Assembly: GCA_902465605.1 (NCBI GenBank)
Contig: CABQNT010000002.1
Coordinates: 186,001 to 250,000, forward strand
DNA length: 64,000 nucleotides
Reading direction: 5' to 3'
DNA from: Prevotella sp902465605
GTDB taxonomy: Bacteria; Bacteroidota; Bacteroidia; Bacteroidales; Bacteroidaceae
The notes below the pieces were generated by a model. The model was not told the origin of the DNA. It did no database searches and saw only the letters and a program-made list of their open reading frames with translations. The position numbers and the translations under genes are program-made. This document shows positions 8,454 to 17,758 of the stretch, piece by piece; the stretch's first letter is position 1; the number at the start of each line of letters is the position of its first letter.

Positions 8454-10457
8454 TTATTTTCGCATCTGACGGTCTCTCTCTTTCAACACGCCATGGCGAT
8501 AAGCATCAAGCAGTGCTTCCAAATCCTTGATTTGTTGTTTGAGTTCTGCACCTTTGTCCGTGTCTGCCACCAGCATGCGGTGTGCACTCATCTCAACAAT
8601 TTGCGTCGTTCCGATGATGTCTGTGCCTTGCAAAATGGCATCTTCGGTGTTGGTAAAAGGCTCGTGCTGCACCAATTGGAAACCTCTACTATGGTACACC
8701 AAGGTGTAGCCAGCAATACCAGTCTCTTTGTGGTAGGCTTGTGAGAAGCCTCCGTCAATCACCATGAGCTTTCCGTTGGCTTTGATAGGATTCTCACCAT
8801 TCATCACATGAACGGGAACATGACCGTTGATGATGTGCCGATTGGGGGCTTTTACGTCGAAGGCATCCAAGATTTGGTCCACTATCGCTTCTTGGTTACG
8901 CAGTTTGAAATAGTTACCCTTCTCTTCATGGTGCGTCTCTTTGTCGGCAATGAAATACCGTTCGAAGGTAGACATCTTCGACTTGTTGAACAAAGGACTA
9001 TCGGGACCACACCACAGGTAGAGGAAATAGTCGATGGCATATTGGTGCTCATCGTTAGGAGCGTCATGTTGGAAGGCGGTACGTATCATCATGCCCGTCT
9101 GGTGCATCAATTGTCTTCCCACATATTTCCGTCCGGGATAAATCTCTACTTCTTTCAATGTGCCGTCCTCGTTGAGTGGGATAGAGGCGTGAAACAGCAA
9201 GTTACCGTTAAAGATGGCGTACATACACCCATGTTGTAAAAGCAATCGCATGTGCTTGTGCAGTTTCTCGCTGACCATGAACGAATGGCGAAGTCGTTGC
9301 ATCAGTTCCTTTTCTTCGGGCGTCAATTCGTTGGGATGCTTAGGATCTACTGTGGGGAAATAATAATCGTGAAGCTCATATTCTTTTCCGTCCAATGTGA
9401 TAGTGCCCTTCTCATAGTTCACGAAGTTGAAGAGTGCTCTGTTTTGCATCTTCCACTCGGGATGACGTTCATAGAGTTGCGCCTCTTCCTTAAACTGAAT
9501 AATCGCAATTGCCTTGTGCATGAGTGCTGTGAGCCGCAGTGTCTTCTCAGCAACTTCTTTGGAACCCCCGCTGAGTTTGGGATAAAAAGCCTCGCAAGGG
9601 TCGTCTCCATAGGTCTCCATGGCGAAGGTAGCCAATGGCACTAAGTTGATACCATACCCCTCTTCCAAGGTGGTGAGGTTGGCATATCGCAGCGACAAGC
9701 GGATGACATTGCAGATACACGCATTGTTTCCTGCACATGCCCCCATCCATAGCACGTCGTGGTTTCCCCACTGAATGTCCCAACTGTGGTAGTGTTCCAT
9801 GGTGTCCATGATGATGTGTGCACCCGGTCCACGGTCGTACACATCGCCCAAGATGTGCAGTTGGTCTATCACCAGTCGTTGAATGACGTGTGCCAAGGCA
9901 ATGATAAAGTCATCGGCACGTCCAGTAGAGATAATAGTCTCAAGGATGACGTTGTAATAAGCCACCTTATTCGTAACGCCAGCATTTTCGTGCAAGAGCT
10001 CTTGAATGATGTAACTGAAATCTTTGGGCAGTGCTTTTCGCACTTTCGAGCGCGTATATTTGCTGGACACATCACGACACACCATTACCAACTGGTGCAG
10101 GGTAATGTGATACCAATCGTAAATATCCTGCTCGGCAGCCTTGACCAATTGCAGTTTCTGCTCTGGGTAATAAATCAGTGTGCATAACTCTCGTTTCTCA
10201 CTCTCTCGCAAGGTGTTGCCAAAGAGTTCGCTCACTTTGCGCTTGATGTTGCCAGAGGCATTCTTTAACACATGCTGAAAAGCCTCGTTCTCACCGTGAA
10301 TGTCTGCCAAAAAGTGTTCCGTTCCCTTGGGCAGATGCAGAATTGCTTGCAAGTTAATGATTTCGGTACTTGCATCGGCGATTGTGGGAAACGACTGTGA
10401 CAATAATTCTAAATATCTTAAATCTTGTAGAGTAGGGTGCTTGTATTCCATTTCCAT
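8454..10457 (-). CDS. fbp: Fructose-1,6-bisphosphatase, class III
   Basis: The 667-residue cytosolic phosphatase makes fructose 6-phosphate in gluconeogenesis. It belongs to the class III enzymes of Firmicutes and Bacteroidota, which use a metallophosphatase fold. HFLADIHGENEAF near residue 48 and LGDVYDRGPGAHIIMDT are metal-binding blocks, followed by WGNHDVLWMGA, and INGHVPVH and MVIDGGFSQAY near the C-terminus. Length fits the class (about 640-670). The ATG directly follows the stop of the upstream gene (TAA-ATG), so it is the last gene of a six-gene operon beginning at 15833. Confidence 0.95.
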   Translation of the reverse strand: MEMEYKHPTLQDLRYLELLSQSFPTIADASTEIINLQAILHLPKGTEHFLADIHGENEAFQHVLKNASGNIKRKVSELFGNTLRESEKRELCTLIYYPEQKLQLVKAAEQDIYDWYHITLHQLVMVCRDVSSKYTRSKVRKALPKDFSYIIQELLHENAGVTNKVAYYNVILETIISTGRADDFIIALAHVIQRLVIDQLHILGDVYDRGPGAHIIMDTMEHYHSWDIQWGNHDVLWMGACAGNNACICNVIRLSLRYANLTTLEEGYGINLVPLATFAMETYGDDPCEAFYPKLSGGSKEVAEKTLRLTALMHKAIAIIQFKEEAQLYERHPEWKMQNRALFNFVNYEKGTITLDGKEYELHDYYFPTVDPKHPNELTPEEKELMQRLRHSFMVSEKLHKHMRLLLQHGCMYAIFNGNLLFHASIPLNEDGTLKEVEIYPGRKYVGRQLMHQTGMMIRTAFQHDAPNDEHQYAIDYFLYLWCGPDSPLFNKSKMSTFERYFIADKETHHEEKGNYFKLRNQEAIVDQILDAFDVKAPNRHIINGHVPVHVMNGENPIKANGKLMVIDGGFSQAYHKETGIAGYTLVYHSRGFQLVQHEPFTNTEDAILQGTDIIGTTQIVEMSAHRMLVADTDKGAELKQQIKDLEALLDAYRHGVLKERDRQMRK

Positions 10458-11294
10458 TTATTTTATCGTATTCTGTTCTGTTGTGTTGACGGCTTCTCTT
10501 AGCCTTTTGGTGTGTTTGTCATCAAGGGGATTTAATGGCATGAACCCTTCTGTAAGTTGGTAATCTTCACTCAAAACCTGCATGATACGAGCCGCGAATT
10601 GTGCTTCATTCAGCTGCTCCAGCATGTTGTTGAGTACGTCTTCATCGTATTCCAAGCTGTTCAGCGTATCGTTCAATTCCCTCAATGCCTGTTTCTTGAT
10701 GTTGCGACGGTGATATTGATAACGCAGATAGAGAAGGGCATGGCACACCTCTTTTTCAGGACTGTCGTCATTGGGAAAGATGTTTAATCTCTCTTGGATG
10801 CGTTCGTGTGTCAGCTGGTCGTGTGCCTCGAGAATCTCGTGATACAGCTTTATCGTTTCATGAACCATCTCTTCGGGCGAAATCATAGAGGTGGTCACGG
10901 CATTGGATATGACGTGAATTTGCTCATTCCATTTCCTCTTTTCCATTTCCTGCTTTTCAATTCCTCCCCAAACGATGAGAGCCGAAGCCTGTTGGGTTGC
11001 TTTTTTGGGGGCAGATGTCTGCAAAACTTGGGCGGGAGTGGGGTGTTTGGGGAAATGCCACGGAGCCAGTTGTCCCAAGGAAGAATAGACAGTTGGAATC
11101 AATAATCTGTGGCATTGTTCCAATTTCTTATGAGCCGAAGCATCCCAAGCCCCGAAAACATGCACGATATCGGGGAACTCATGGGACAGCTCTATCTCGT
11201 TGTATCTTTGAAGATACTGTTGAAGCATCGACAGATGAGATTGATAGTCGGGACTGCCCGCTGCCTTCTTGGACATATATAGTTCTACTCTCAT
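10458..11294 (-). CDS. Short GT4-like protein (glycosyltransferase N-terminal half only), function unknown
   Basis: The protein has about 278 residues. Residues 1-90 look like the N-terminal Rossmann half of a GT-B (GT4) glycosyltransferase: DIVHVFGAWDASAHKK followed by LLIPTVYSSLGQLAPWHF echoes the family pattern DxVHxHG.W...IPxVxSpxGxLxPW. The C-terminal GT-B domain with its EX7E donor-binding motif is absent. A helical tail of about 150 residues replaces it. It may be a degenerate or accessory subunit of the GT2 encoded just upstream. ATG at 11294 directly follows the GT2 stop (TAG-TG-ATG); GTG at 11297 is a possible alternative. It abuts fbp without a gap. Confidence 0.7.
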   Translation of the reverse strand: MRVELYMSKKAAGSPDYQSHLSMLQQYLQRYNEIELSHEFPDIVHVFGAWDASAHKKLEQCHRLLIPTVYSSLGQLAPWHFPKHPTPAQVLQTSAPKKATQQASALIVWGGIEKQEMEKRKWNEQIHVISNAVTTSMISPEEMVHETIKLYHEILEAHDQLTHERIQERLNIFPNDDSPEKEVCHALLYLRYQYHRRNIKKQALRELNDTLNSLEYDEDVLNNMLEQLNEAQFAARIMQVLSEDYQLTEGFMPLNPLDDKHTKRLREAVNTTEQNTIK

Positions 11295-11296
11295 CA

Positions 11297-12532
11297 CTAT
11301 AGTTTATGGCTGGTGAAATCGTTTTTGTCTGCTCTGACGTATCTCAAACGATAAGATAGATTTCTCCACATCATGCTGATTTCAAAAGGTATGACCTTCC
11401 AAAGTGCGATATCTTCCAAGAAATATGTAAGCGTTCTCTTGGCAAATCGTACACGCAGGATGACCGTAAGGAGCAAAGAAACCATGGCTGTTAGGAGTAA
11501 CGTATAATTCATGAGTACACCACCATATACCATCATGGCCATGATGAATAGGTAGGAGGTATGCAAGAGTATCGTATCCAGATTGAACAGCAAGCGCATG
11601 GGCGTTGATCGGTTGAGGTATTTGCGTGTTTCTTGATAGAATAGATGCTTGTTGAGCCATTTCTTTTGCAGTGGTTCATCTTCTATGATCCAGGCATCTT
11701 GCTCCATCATGAGAGCGGATGAGCCTTTTTCCGCATATTTGTTGACTATGAAATCGTATTCACCGCGTAGCAGGTGAAGGTTGCCCCGATAGCCTTCTCC
11801 TTGTAGAAAAATACTTTTTCGAAACGCCAAATTGGCAGAATTGGTGCGATAGGCAATACCGTTCTCCGCCTTCTTCATAAGGTACAGTTCTATATACAGC
11901 TGTTCAAGTCGGCGAAAGTCAGCTGTTTCCGCCGTGTAGTTGCTATATCCCAGCACCAGTTTGTTGTTCTCATTGCAAGCCTTCGACATGCATTGCAACC
12001 AATAAGGAGAAGCGGGTGTACAACCGGCATCGGTCATAATGATCCATTCATACTTTGCCGCCTTCACTCCAAGGGTAACAGCCAACTTCTTTTTACTCAT
12101 GTAGCGCGAGGATGAAGGGATGAACGTTGCGTAAAGATGCGAATCGTTTTCATACCGCTTCAATACGTCTTCCGTCTCGCTGTCACCTTGCTCGGCTACG
12201 ACAACGACCTGAAAATCGTTGTCAAACTCTTGTGAAAGAAATGAAGATAGGTGCATCTCCAGTTCTTTGGCTTGGTCGTGTACGGTCAGTAGTACGGTGA
12301 TGGGAACTGATGTTTTCGCAGGAATTGAGCAAGCTTTTGATGGTTCTTGGGCAGAGTTCTCTTCTTGAAAGCTGCCCAAAGCAGCAGATTCTTTCTCCTG
12401 GAGGTGGGAGGGTAGAAACTTCTTCACGATTTTCCTAAACCGGTAAAAGGGAGAAAAAAAAGGAACTGTCACTGCAAGCAGCAACGTGATAGTGCTTAAT
12501 ATGATGGTCAACTGGTCAAAAAACATAGACAC
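11297..12532 (-). CDS. Membrane-anchored family 2 glycosyltransferase
   Basis: The protein has 411 residues. A membrane segment lies at about residues 7-30, then a GT-A fold from about residue 75 (PITVLLTVHDQAKELEMHL). A TDAGCTPASPYW block near residue 170 serves as the DxD-like donor/metal site, and an EQDAWIIED segment near 270 stands where the catalytic acid is expected. At least two further membrane helices follow (about 310-370). This architecture is shared with processive and envelope-polysaccharide GT2 enzymes. The sugar and acceptor cannot be told. It lies 16 bp after lysA and overlaps or touches the next gene. Confidence 0.85.
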   Translation of the reverse strand: MSMFFDQLTIILSTITLLLAVTVPFFSPFYRFRKIVKKFLPSHLQEKESAALGSFQEENSAQEPSKACSIPAKTSVPITVLLTVHDQAKELEMHLSSFLSQEFDNDFQVVVVAEQGDSETEDVLKRYENDSHLYATFIPSSSRYMSKKKLAVTLGVKAAKYEWIIMTDAGCTPASPYWLQCMSKACNENNKLVLGYSNYTAETADFRRLEQLYIELYLMKKAENGIAYRTNSANLAFRKSIFLQGEGYRGNLHLLRGEYDFIVNKYAEKGSSALMMEQDAWIIEDEPLQKKWLNKHLFYQETRKYLNRSTPMRLLFNLDTILLHTSYLFIMAMMVYGGVLMNYTLLLTAMVSLLLTVILRVRFAKRTLTYFLEDIALWKVIPFEISMMWRNLSYRLRYVRADKNDFTSHKL

Positions 12533-12548
12533 GAATGATTCTACAATA

Positions 12549-13706
12549 TTATAAATCTTCTGTTAAATAACCTTCGGGTAGTTTCCTACAATTGTATTGA
12601 CTGGCCATCACTTCGCCGTAAGCACCCGCAGACCGGATGGCCAACAGGTCGCCGCGGTGACATTGGTTTAAATCAATGGCTTTGGCAAACACGTCACTTG
12701 ACTCGCATATAGGCCCCACCACGTCATAGGTTTCATGCGCGTCTTTGCTGGAAAGATTCTCTATCTGGTGATGCGATTGATACAGAGCGGGTCTGATAAA
12801 ATCGGTCATACCGGCGTCAACGATACAAAACTTCTTGCGTACGCCTTGTTTAATGTACAGCACTTTGGTGATTAAACTTCCACATTGTGCAACGATAGAG
12901 CGACCAAGTTCGAAGTGTAAAGTTTGATGTGGGTACAACTTCAAGTGCTGGGCGTATGTCTGAAAATATGCTTTGAAATCAGGAATGGGTTGCTGGTCAG
13001 GATGTTCGTAGTTCACACCCAATCCTCCGCCAACGTTAATGCTTTCAACATGAACATGATGTTGATGCAGTTCTTCCTGCAATTGATTGATTCGATCGCA
13101 CAAAGAAACGAAGTCACGCATGTCAAGAATTTGTGAACCGATATGAAAATGTAGGCCGGTAAACCTCACATTCTTCATCCGCAAACACGCCTCAAGGGCG
13201 GTTTCCATCTCACACAAAGCAATACCAAACTTGTTTTCGGCTAGTCCTGTCGTGATGTTCGCATGGGTATGAGCTTCCACGTCAGGGTTGATTCGCAAAG
13301 CAATGCGTGCGATTTTACCTTTCTTTTCAGCAACCTCGTTGATAACCTCAAGCTCGGCAATGCTCTCAACGTTGAAGCAAAGAATCTCTTGGTCAATGCC
13401 CAAAGCGATTTCCCAGTCACTTTTGCCAACGCCAGCATAAACAATCTTGTTGGGTGAGAAGCCTGCATCAATGGCAGCCTGAATCTCTCCGCCACTCACG
13501 CAGTCGGCCTCTAATCCGGCCTGACTGATGATGTTGAGCAGCTTTGCGTTGGCATTTGCCTTGACGGCATAATGAACTTGGAAACGTTCATAAGGCTCAA
13601 TTTCAGTCTTGATGGCCTGGAGCGTTTCTTTCAGCAAAGCCGTGTCATAGTAATAATACGGCGTTTGCTTGGTGCTAAGTTTATCTAATGAAACCAACTG
13701 ATGCAT
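12549..13706 (-). CDS. lysA: Diaminopimelate decarboxylase
   Basis: The 385-residue PLP enzyme decarboxylates meso-diaminopimelate to L-lysine. Lys49 in VHYAVKANAN is the Schiff-base residue. GLHFHIGSQ, NVGGGLGV and ELGRSIVAQCG form the alanine-racemase-fold phosphate-binding and substrate blocks, and VGPICESSD holds the cysteine that completes the partner active site in the dimer. Its start is 9 bp after the lysC stop, so first and last lysine-pathway enzymes are co-expressed. Confidence 0.95.
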   Translation of the reverse strand: MHQLVSLDKLSTKQTPYYYYDTALLKETLQAIKTEIEPYERFQVHYAVKANANAKLLNIISQAGLEADCVSGGEIQAAIDAGFSPNKIVYAGVGKSDWEIALGIDQEILCFNVESIAELEVINEVAEKKGKIARIALRINPDVEAHTHANITTGLAENKFGIALCEMETALEACLRMKNVRFTGLHFHIGSQILDMRDFVSLCDRINQLQEELHQHHVHVESINVGGGLGVNYEHPDQQPIPDFKAYFQTYAQHLKLYPHQTLHFELGRSIVAQCGSLITKVLYIKQGVRKKFCIVDAGMTDFIRPALYQSHHQIENLSSKDAHETYDVVGPICESSDVFAKAIDLNQCHRGDLLAIRSAGAYGEVMASQYNCRKLPEGYLTEDL

Positions 13707-13715
13707 AGCTTCCCG

Positions 13716-15053
13716 TCAATTACCGTTCGCGCAGGTTGTTTCAAACAGCAAGTCACTCAAACTTTGCAACGCTCGCTTCTTGTCAGCATTCCTCACCAAG
13801 AAAGAAATGTTATAATTGCTGCCACCATAGGAAATCATGCGAACCGGAATATCCTTCATGGCATCCAAGGCAAGTGTTTCGAATCCAACATTACTCCAGT
13901 CTAAATCACCAACGACGCAGATGATGCACATGTCGGTATCAACGGTCACAGTACCGTATTTCTTCAATTCATCAACGATTTCATCCAGATGCGTGGCGTT
14001 GTCAATGCTCATGGACAAGCCCACCTCGCTGGTGGCAATCATGTCAATGGGCGTTTGATAGCTTTCAAAAATCTCAAACACTTTTCTCAGGAATCCAGTC
14101 GCAAGCAACATCCTGGACGATTTGATTTTGATGGCAACGATGTTGTCTTTGGCCGCAACGGCTTTGATTTTTCCACGGACTATCACGTTGTCAATGAGCG
14201 TGCCGTATGCATCGGGTTCCATCGTATTCTTCAATCGAACGGGTATGCCCGCGTATTTGGCAGGCTGGATGCAAGTGGGGTGGAGGATTTTGGCCCCAAA
14301 GTAAGCCAGCTCGGCAGCTTCTTCAAAGTTGAGTTGGTGCACGGCGTCGGTCTTGTCGACGATGCGTGGGTCGTTATTGTGCATGCCGTCGATATCGGTC
14401 CAAATAACAATTTCTTCAGCGTTGAGTGCGGCACCAATTAAAGAGGCCGTGTAGTCGGAACCGCCTCGCAGTAGGTTGTCTACCTCTCCATAAGCATTTC
14501 GGCAGATAAAACCTTGGGTAATATAAATTTGGTAGCCCTCATTGTCAGCCATGATGGCGGAGAGTTTTTCCTTGATGTAGGGTGGGTCTGGTTCAGCATT
14601 CTTATCTGTTCTCATAAAATCCAAAGCCGAGAGCAGAACTGCATGAACACCCTGCTCCTGCAAATAGTTGACCACCATGTTGGTACTCATGATTTCACCT
14701 TGTGCAACAATGCACTTCTCTTCGAACGATGTAAAAAGATCTTTGGTAAACGAACGAAGATATTCAAATTCGCTTGCCAAGAAGTCGCGGGTTTTCGCCT
14801 TGTATTCATCCGTCTTATACAATTCGTCTACATGCTGCATGTATTTTTCTTCCAATGTGTTAATTACCTCATTGGCGCCTTCCGGATTCTTCTTGTAGAG
14901 ATAATCGGCTATCTCTATCAGCGTGTTGGTAGTGCCGGCCATGGCCGACAGGACAACAAATGTCTGCTCACCTGACCGTGTTACGAGTGAAGCTACATTC
15001 TTCATTCGTTCTGGAGAACCTACAGAGGTTCCCCCAAATTTCATCACCTTCAT
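13716..15053 (-). CDS. lysC: Aspartate kinase (monofunctional)
   Basis: The 445-residue kinase phosphorylates aspartate, the entry to the lysine, threonine, methionine and diaminopimelate branch. The N-terminal MKVMKFGGTSVGSPERM and the RGGSDYTASLIGAAL block mark the amino-acid kinase domain. Residues from about 300 on hold two ACT domains for feedback control. No homoserine dehydrogenase is fused. It is 39 bp downstream of the ftsE-like gene and just upstream of lysA. No lysine riboswitch is seen in the gap. Confidence 0.95.
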   Translation of the reverse strand: MKVMKFGGTSVGSPERMKNVASLVTRSGEQTFVVLSAMAGTTNTLIEIADYLYKKNPEGANEVINTLEEKYMQHVDELYKTDEYKAKTRDFLASEFEYLRSFTKDLFTSFEEKCIVAQGEIMSTNMVVNYLQEQGVHAVLLSALDFMRTDKNAEPDPPYIKEKLSAIMADNEGYQIYITQGFICRNAYGEVDNLLRGGSDYTASLIGAALNAEEIVIWTDIDGMHNNDPRIVDKTDAVHQLNFEEAAELAYFGAKILHPTCIQPAKYAGIPVRLKNTMEPDAYGTLIDNVIVRGKIKAVAAKDNIVAIKIKSSRMLLATGFLRKVFEIFESYQTPIDMIATSEVGLSMSIDNATHLDEIVDELKKYGTVTVDTDMCIICVVGDLDWSNVGFETLALDAMKDIPVRMISYGGSNYNISFLVRNADKKRALQSLSDLLFETTCANGN

Positions 15054-15092
15054 CTTTATTAAATTTACATTGCTTCGTATATGATTTGTTTA

Positions 15093-15833
15093 TCACTCAA
15101 CCGATGGACACGGTTGCGAGTCGCTCTCGGCTTCTTCTTGCAAGTCTATTTTGTTGTATTCGTTCGTAATGTCTTTGATGCGCCCATCTTTGCAACGATA
15201 CACAATACCTGGGAATTTGTCTAACATAGGGATGTTGTGCGTGGACATCACCACAGCTGTTCCCGTTTGGGTGATGTCTTTCAGTAGCTTCACGATGTGA
15301 CTTGCCGTCTCGGGATCCAAATTACCGGTAGGTTCGTCGGCGATGATGATCTTCGGCTTGTTCAACAAAGCTCTCGCAATGGCTATACGTTGCTGCTCAC
15401 CGCCAGAGAGTTCGTAAGGCATCTTGTACTTCTTCTCAATCATACCCACATCATTGAGTACTTCATCAATTCGCTGGTTAATCTCGTTCTTGTCTTTCCA
15501 TCCAGTGGCTTTCAAGACGAAATACAAGTTTTTGTAAACATCCCGGTCATGAAGAAGCTGGAAATCTTGAAAAATAATCCCCATTTCTTTTCTCAGCGCA
15601 GGCACTTCGTTGCGTTTTACCTTTATGATGTCTCTGTCAAGGATTTCGGCTTTTGTGTCTGCATCGCCTTCGATATCCAATTCGCAATACATGGTTTTAA
15701 GCAGCGAACTCTTGCCAGAACCTACCTTCCCGATGATATAGATAAACTCTCCTTCGTCTACTTTGAAGTCAACGTCTTGCAAGATGTGATTGTCTGCCTG
15801 AAATATTTGAACTTTTTGATAATCTACTAACAT
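15093..15833 (-). CDS. ABC-transporter ATPase, FtsE-like
   Basis: The 246-residue ATPase carries Walker A GKVGSGKSSLLK (about residues 36-47), Q-loop FQDFQLL, signature LSGGEQQRIAIARAL, Walker B KIIIADEPTGNLD and H-loop STHNIPML. The subfamily matches FtsE and LolD, single-domain ATPases that pair with FtsX-type permeases. In Bacteroidota this gene is usually annotated as the cell-division ATPase FtsE, and its position before lysC is compatible with that. No FtsX gene is adjacent. The only FtsX-like permease in the window, at 47257, is 31 kb away. First gene of the operon. Confidence 0.8.
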   Translation of the reverse strand: MLVDYQKVQIFQADNHILQDVDFKVDEGEFIYIIGKVGSGKSSLLKTMYCELDIEGDADTKAEILDRDIIKVKRNEVPALRKEMGIIFQDFQLLHDRDVYKNLYFVLKATGWKDKNEINQRIDEVLNDVGMIEKKYKMPYELSGGEQQRIAIARALLNKPKIIIADEPTGNLDPETASHIVKLLKDITQTGTAVVMSTHNIPMLDKFPGIVYRCKDGRIKDITNEYNKIDLQEEAESDSQPCPSVE

Positions 15834-16914
15834 ATCTGATTTTTCCTTTTGATGATTTTGTTTAATGCCAGTTGGGGTATGTCATAGCCAAGAATGGTTG
15901 TCCTACAAATGAGGTTGTTGTTGGTCTTTTTACTTTTAAACGAAACATTTTATACGCTTGAAGTATGATGCAAATTTAGACAATTTTTCCGAATTATGCG
16001 CCTCTCGGGGTGGAAAAGAGTTGGTTGGCGTACATGCTCTATTATTTAACCATGTTGCTTTTCGTTTTTTGTTATTTAATCGAACGGGTGGTTCACCTGT
16101 GAAATGTCTTCTGTCGCAATGTCTTTTTAACACAAATGCTGGACGTTTTTTCAACCAACTTGTTCGAGTGTTGTAAATAAGTGAATCATGGTAGAGCTTT
16201 GTTATCTGTTTGACTGTTAGTATCTTATGTGATTTTTAGTCCGAAAGAGAAATCAAAAAGCAATGTGTTTGGGGCATAAAACGCTCTATTTTGTGTAAAA
16301 AAGACCTTTTATAGGATTGAGATTGGACGGCTAAAGTATGCAAATTGGACGGTAAAAGCATGCTAATTGCTGCTTTACTTCATGTGAATAGGGTACAATA
16401 TGATGCGTTTAAGGGTTTGAATACCTAAAATAACTCCCAATTTTGTCTATTTTTCAATTTTATTTTGTCAAAGAAAACGAATCGGTTTAACAAACGAAAG
16501 GCTTATTAACAAATAAGGAGTGTATTGTTGATTGTCATCTATCATTATTTTCAAATCGTGTCGAAAATGGTAGTTCCATTCGTGTTCATACAAAAGAGCA
16601 TGCTGTTTTTTTTACACCGAACAACCTTGTTTCAATGAAAGAGCCGTGGGTTGACGTATCATCTTTCGGAAACTAAAATATGTTAAGATGTTGGGTATTT
16701 CGTTCCACGATTGGTAGAATGTTACCGAATCTCCGAAATTTATTGTAATTTAGCAGCAATGATGACATATATTCAAATATGTGTTGGTTGAATAAATTCG
16801 ACCCACTGGGTTGTGATGTATCAATCTATTTCAAGAGTAGACTCTTCCACATAGATGATTTGTCCCATGAGTCAACCGAAATCACATGTGTAACAATTAT
16901 AAAAAACATAGAAT
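15834..16914. other. 1.08-kb intergenic region
   Basis: It separates the divergent ftsE-like and GLPGLI genes. On the minus strand, TAAATTTG at 15978-15971 is a possible -7 element for the ftsE operon, without a clear -33 box. The tandem repeat at 16323-16388 is listed separately. Short frames in the region have no recognisable domain. Confidence 0.5.
16323..16388. repeat. 22-bp tandem repeat (locus B)
   Basis: Two contiguous 22-base units at 16323-16344 and 16345-16366 share TTGGACGG then TAAAG.ATGC.AA, differing at a few positions. A third, poorer unit follows to 16388. They share period and core with arrays at 1.3, 44.3 and 53.3 kb. Confidence 0.55.
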
Positions 16915-17745
16915 ATGAAAAAGTTTGTCTTACTGACAGCTGCTGTCTGTTTAACATCTGTAGCATTCGGACAGAATGCAAGTTCTTCTCCCATAGATGA
17001 ATACGAGTGCATCTACGAGTATCAAGTGAAAAACACCAAAGGTTCTATTGATGCGACCTCTACCATACTTCAAATCGGCAGAAACACAGCAAAGTTTTCT
17101 GATTATACCACCTTTCAAGTAGACTCAGCCATAGCTTGCAAAGCTCCCGAAGCTGACATCCAGAAGTTCAAGGCACAAGAAACGAGAAACGATATGCTCT
17201 TCGACCAGTCTGTTTCCCAAAATGAACCTAAAGGTAAGTTGACTGTTTATAGCGTCATCACACCGAATTATTACAGTTATACCGAGAGCGCTACACCCAT
17301 CAATTGGAACCTTTCAGAGGAAACTAACACTGTCTGTGGATACACTTGTCAAAAGGCAGTGGGAGAATATGGTGGCAGAACATGGATGGTTTGGTATTCT
17401 TCTGAAATACCTGTTTCCTTTGGACCTTGGAAACTTTGCGGTCTGCCTGGATTGGTATTGGCGGCTAACGATGCAGAAAACATACATCAGTTCAAGGCAA
17501 TCACGTTCCGTAAATCCAACACTCCGATGAACTTGAAGCCATACACTAACACCATCAATATTTCAAGAGAGCAATTCATTAAAGCGAAGAACAAGTTTGA
17601 GATAAATCCGATGGGCAACATCCCTGCGGAAGCCATCAGCGAGATGAGTGTTCAGAAATTCGATAACGGTGAATATAAAACCTTGGTCAATGGTGTGGTG
17701 GTGAGAGTTCGCCCAAATGGATATGTTCCACTGGAATTGAAGTAA
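16915..17745 (+). CDS. GLPGLI family protein, secreted
   Basis: The 276-residue protein has a signal peptide (MKKFVLLTAAVCLTSVAFGQ) and the family signature CGLPGLVLAAND near residue 180, a variant of the GLPGLI motif that names this Bacteroidota family. The body is beta-rich and presumably periplasmic or surface-exposed. Its biochemical role is unknown. Members are usually encoded directly before a carboxypeptidase-regulatory/outer-membrane receptor gene, as here (13-bp gap), suggesting a joint export or uptake function. Confidence 0.9.
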   Translation: MKKFVLLTAAVCLTSVAFGQNASSSPIDEYECIYEYQVKNTKGSIDATSTILQIGRNTAKFSDYTTFQVDSAIACKAPEADIQKFKAQETRNDMLFDQSVSQNEPKGKLTVYSVITPNYYSYTESATPINWNLSEETNTVCGYTCQKAVGEYGGRTWMVWYSSEIPVSFGPWKLCGLPGLVLAANDAENIHQFKAITFRKSNTPMNLKPYTNTINISREQFIKAKNKFEINPMGNIPAEAISEMSVQKFDNGEYKTLVNGVVVRVRPNGYVPLELK

Positions 17746-17758
17746 ACAGTGCACATTG

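Noticed and set aside
15054..15092. Lysine riboswitch before lysC
   Set aside because: The gap is only 39 bp, far too short, and lacks any riboswitch core.
16779..17000. Small plus-strand frame before the GLPGLI gene
   Set aside because: It overlaps the signal-peptide start of the GLPGLI gene in another frame and resembles nothing known.
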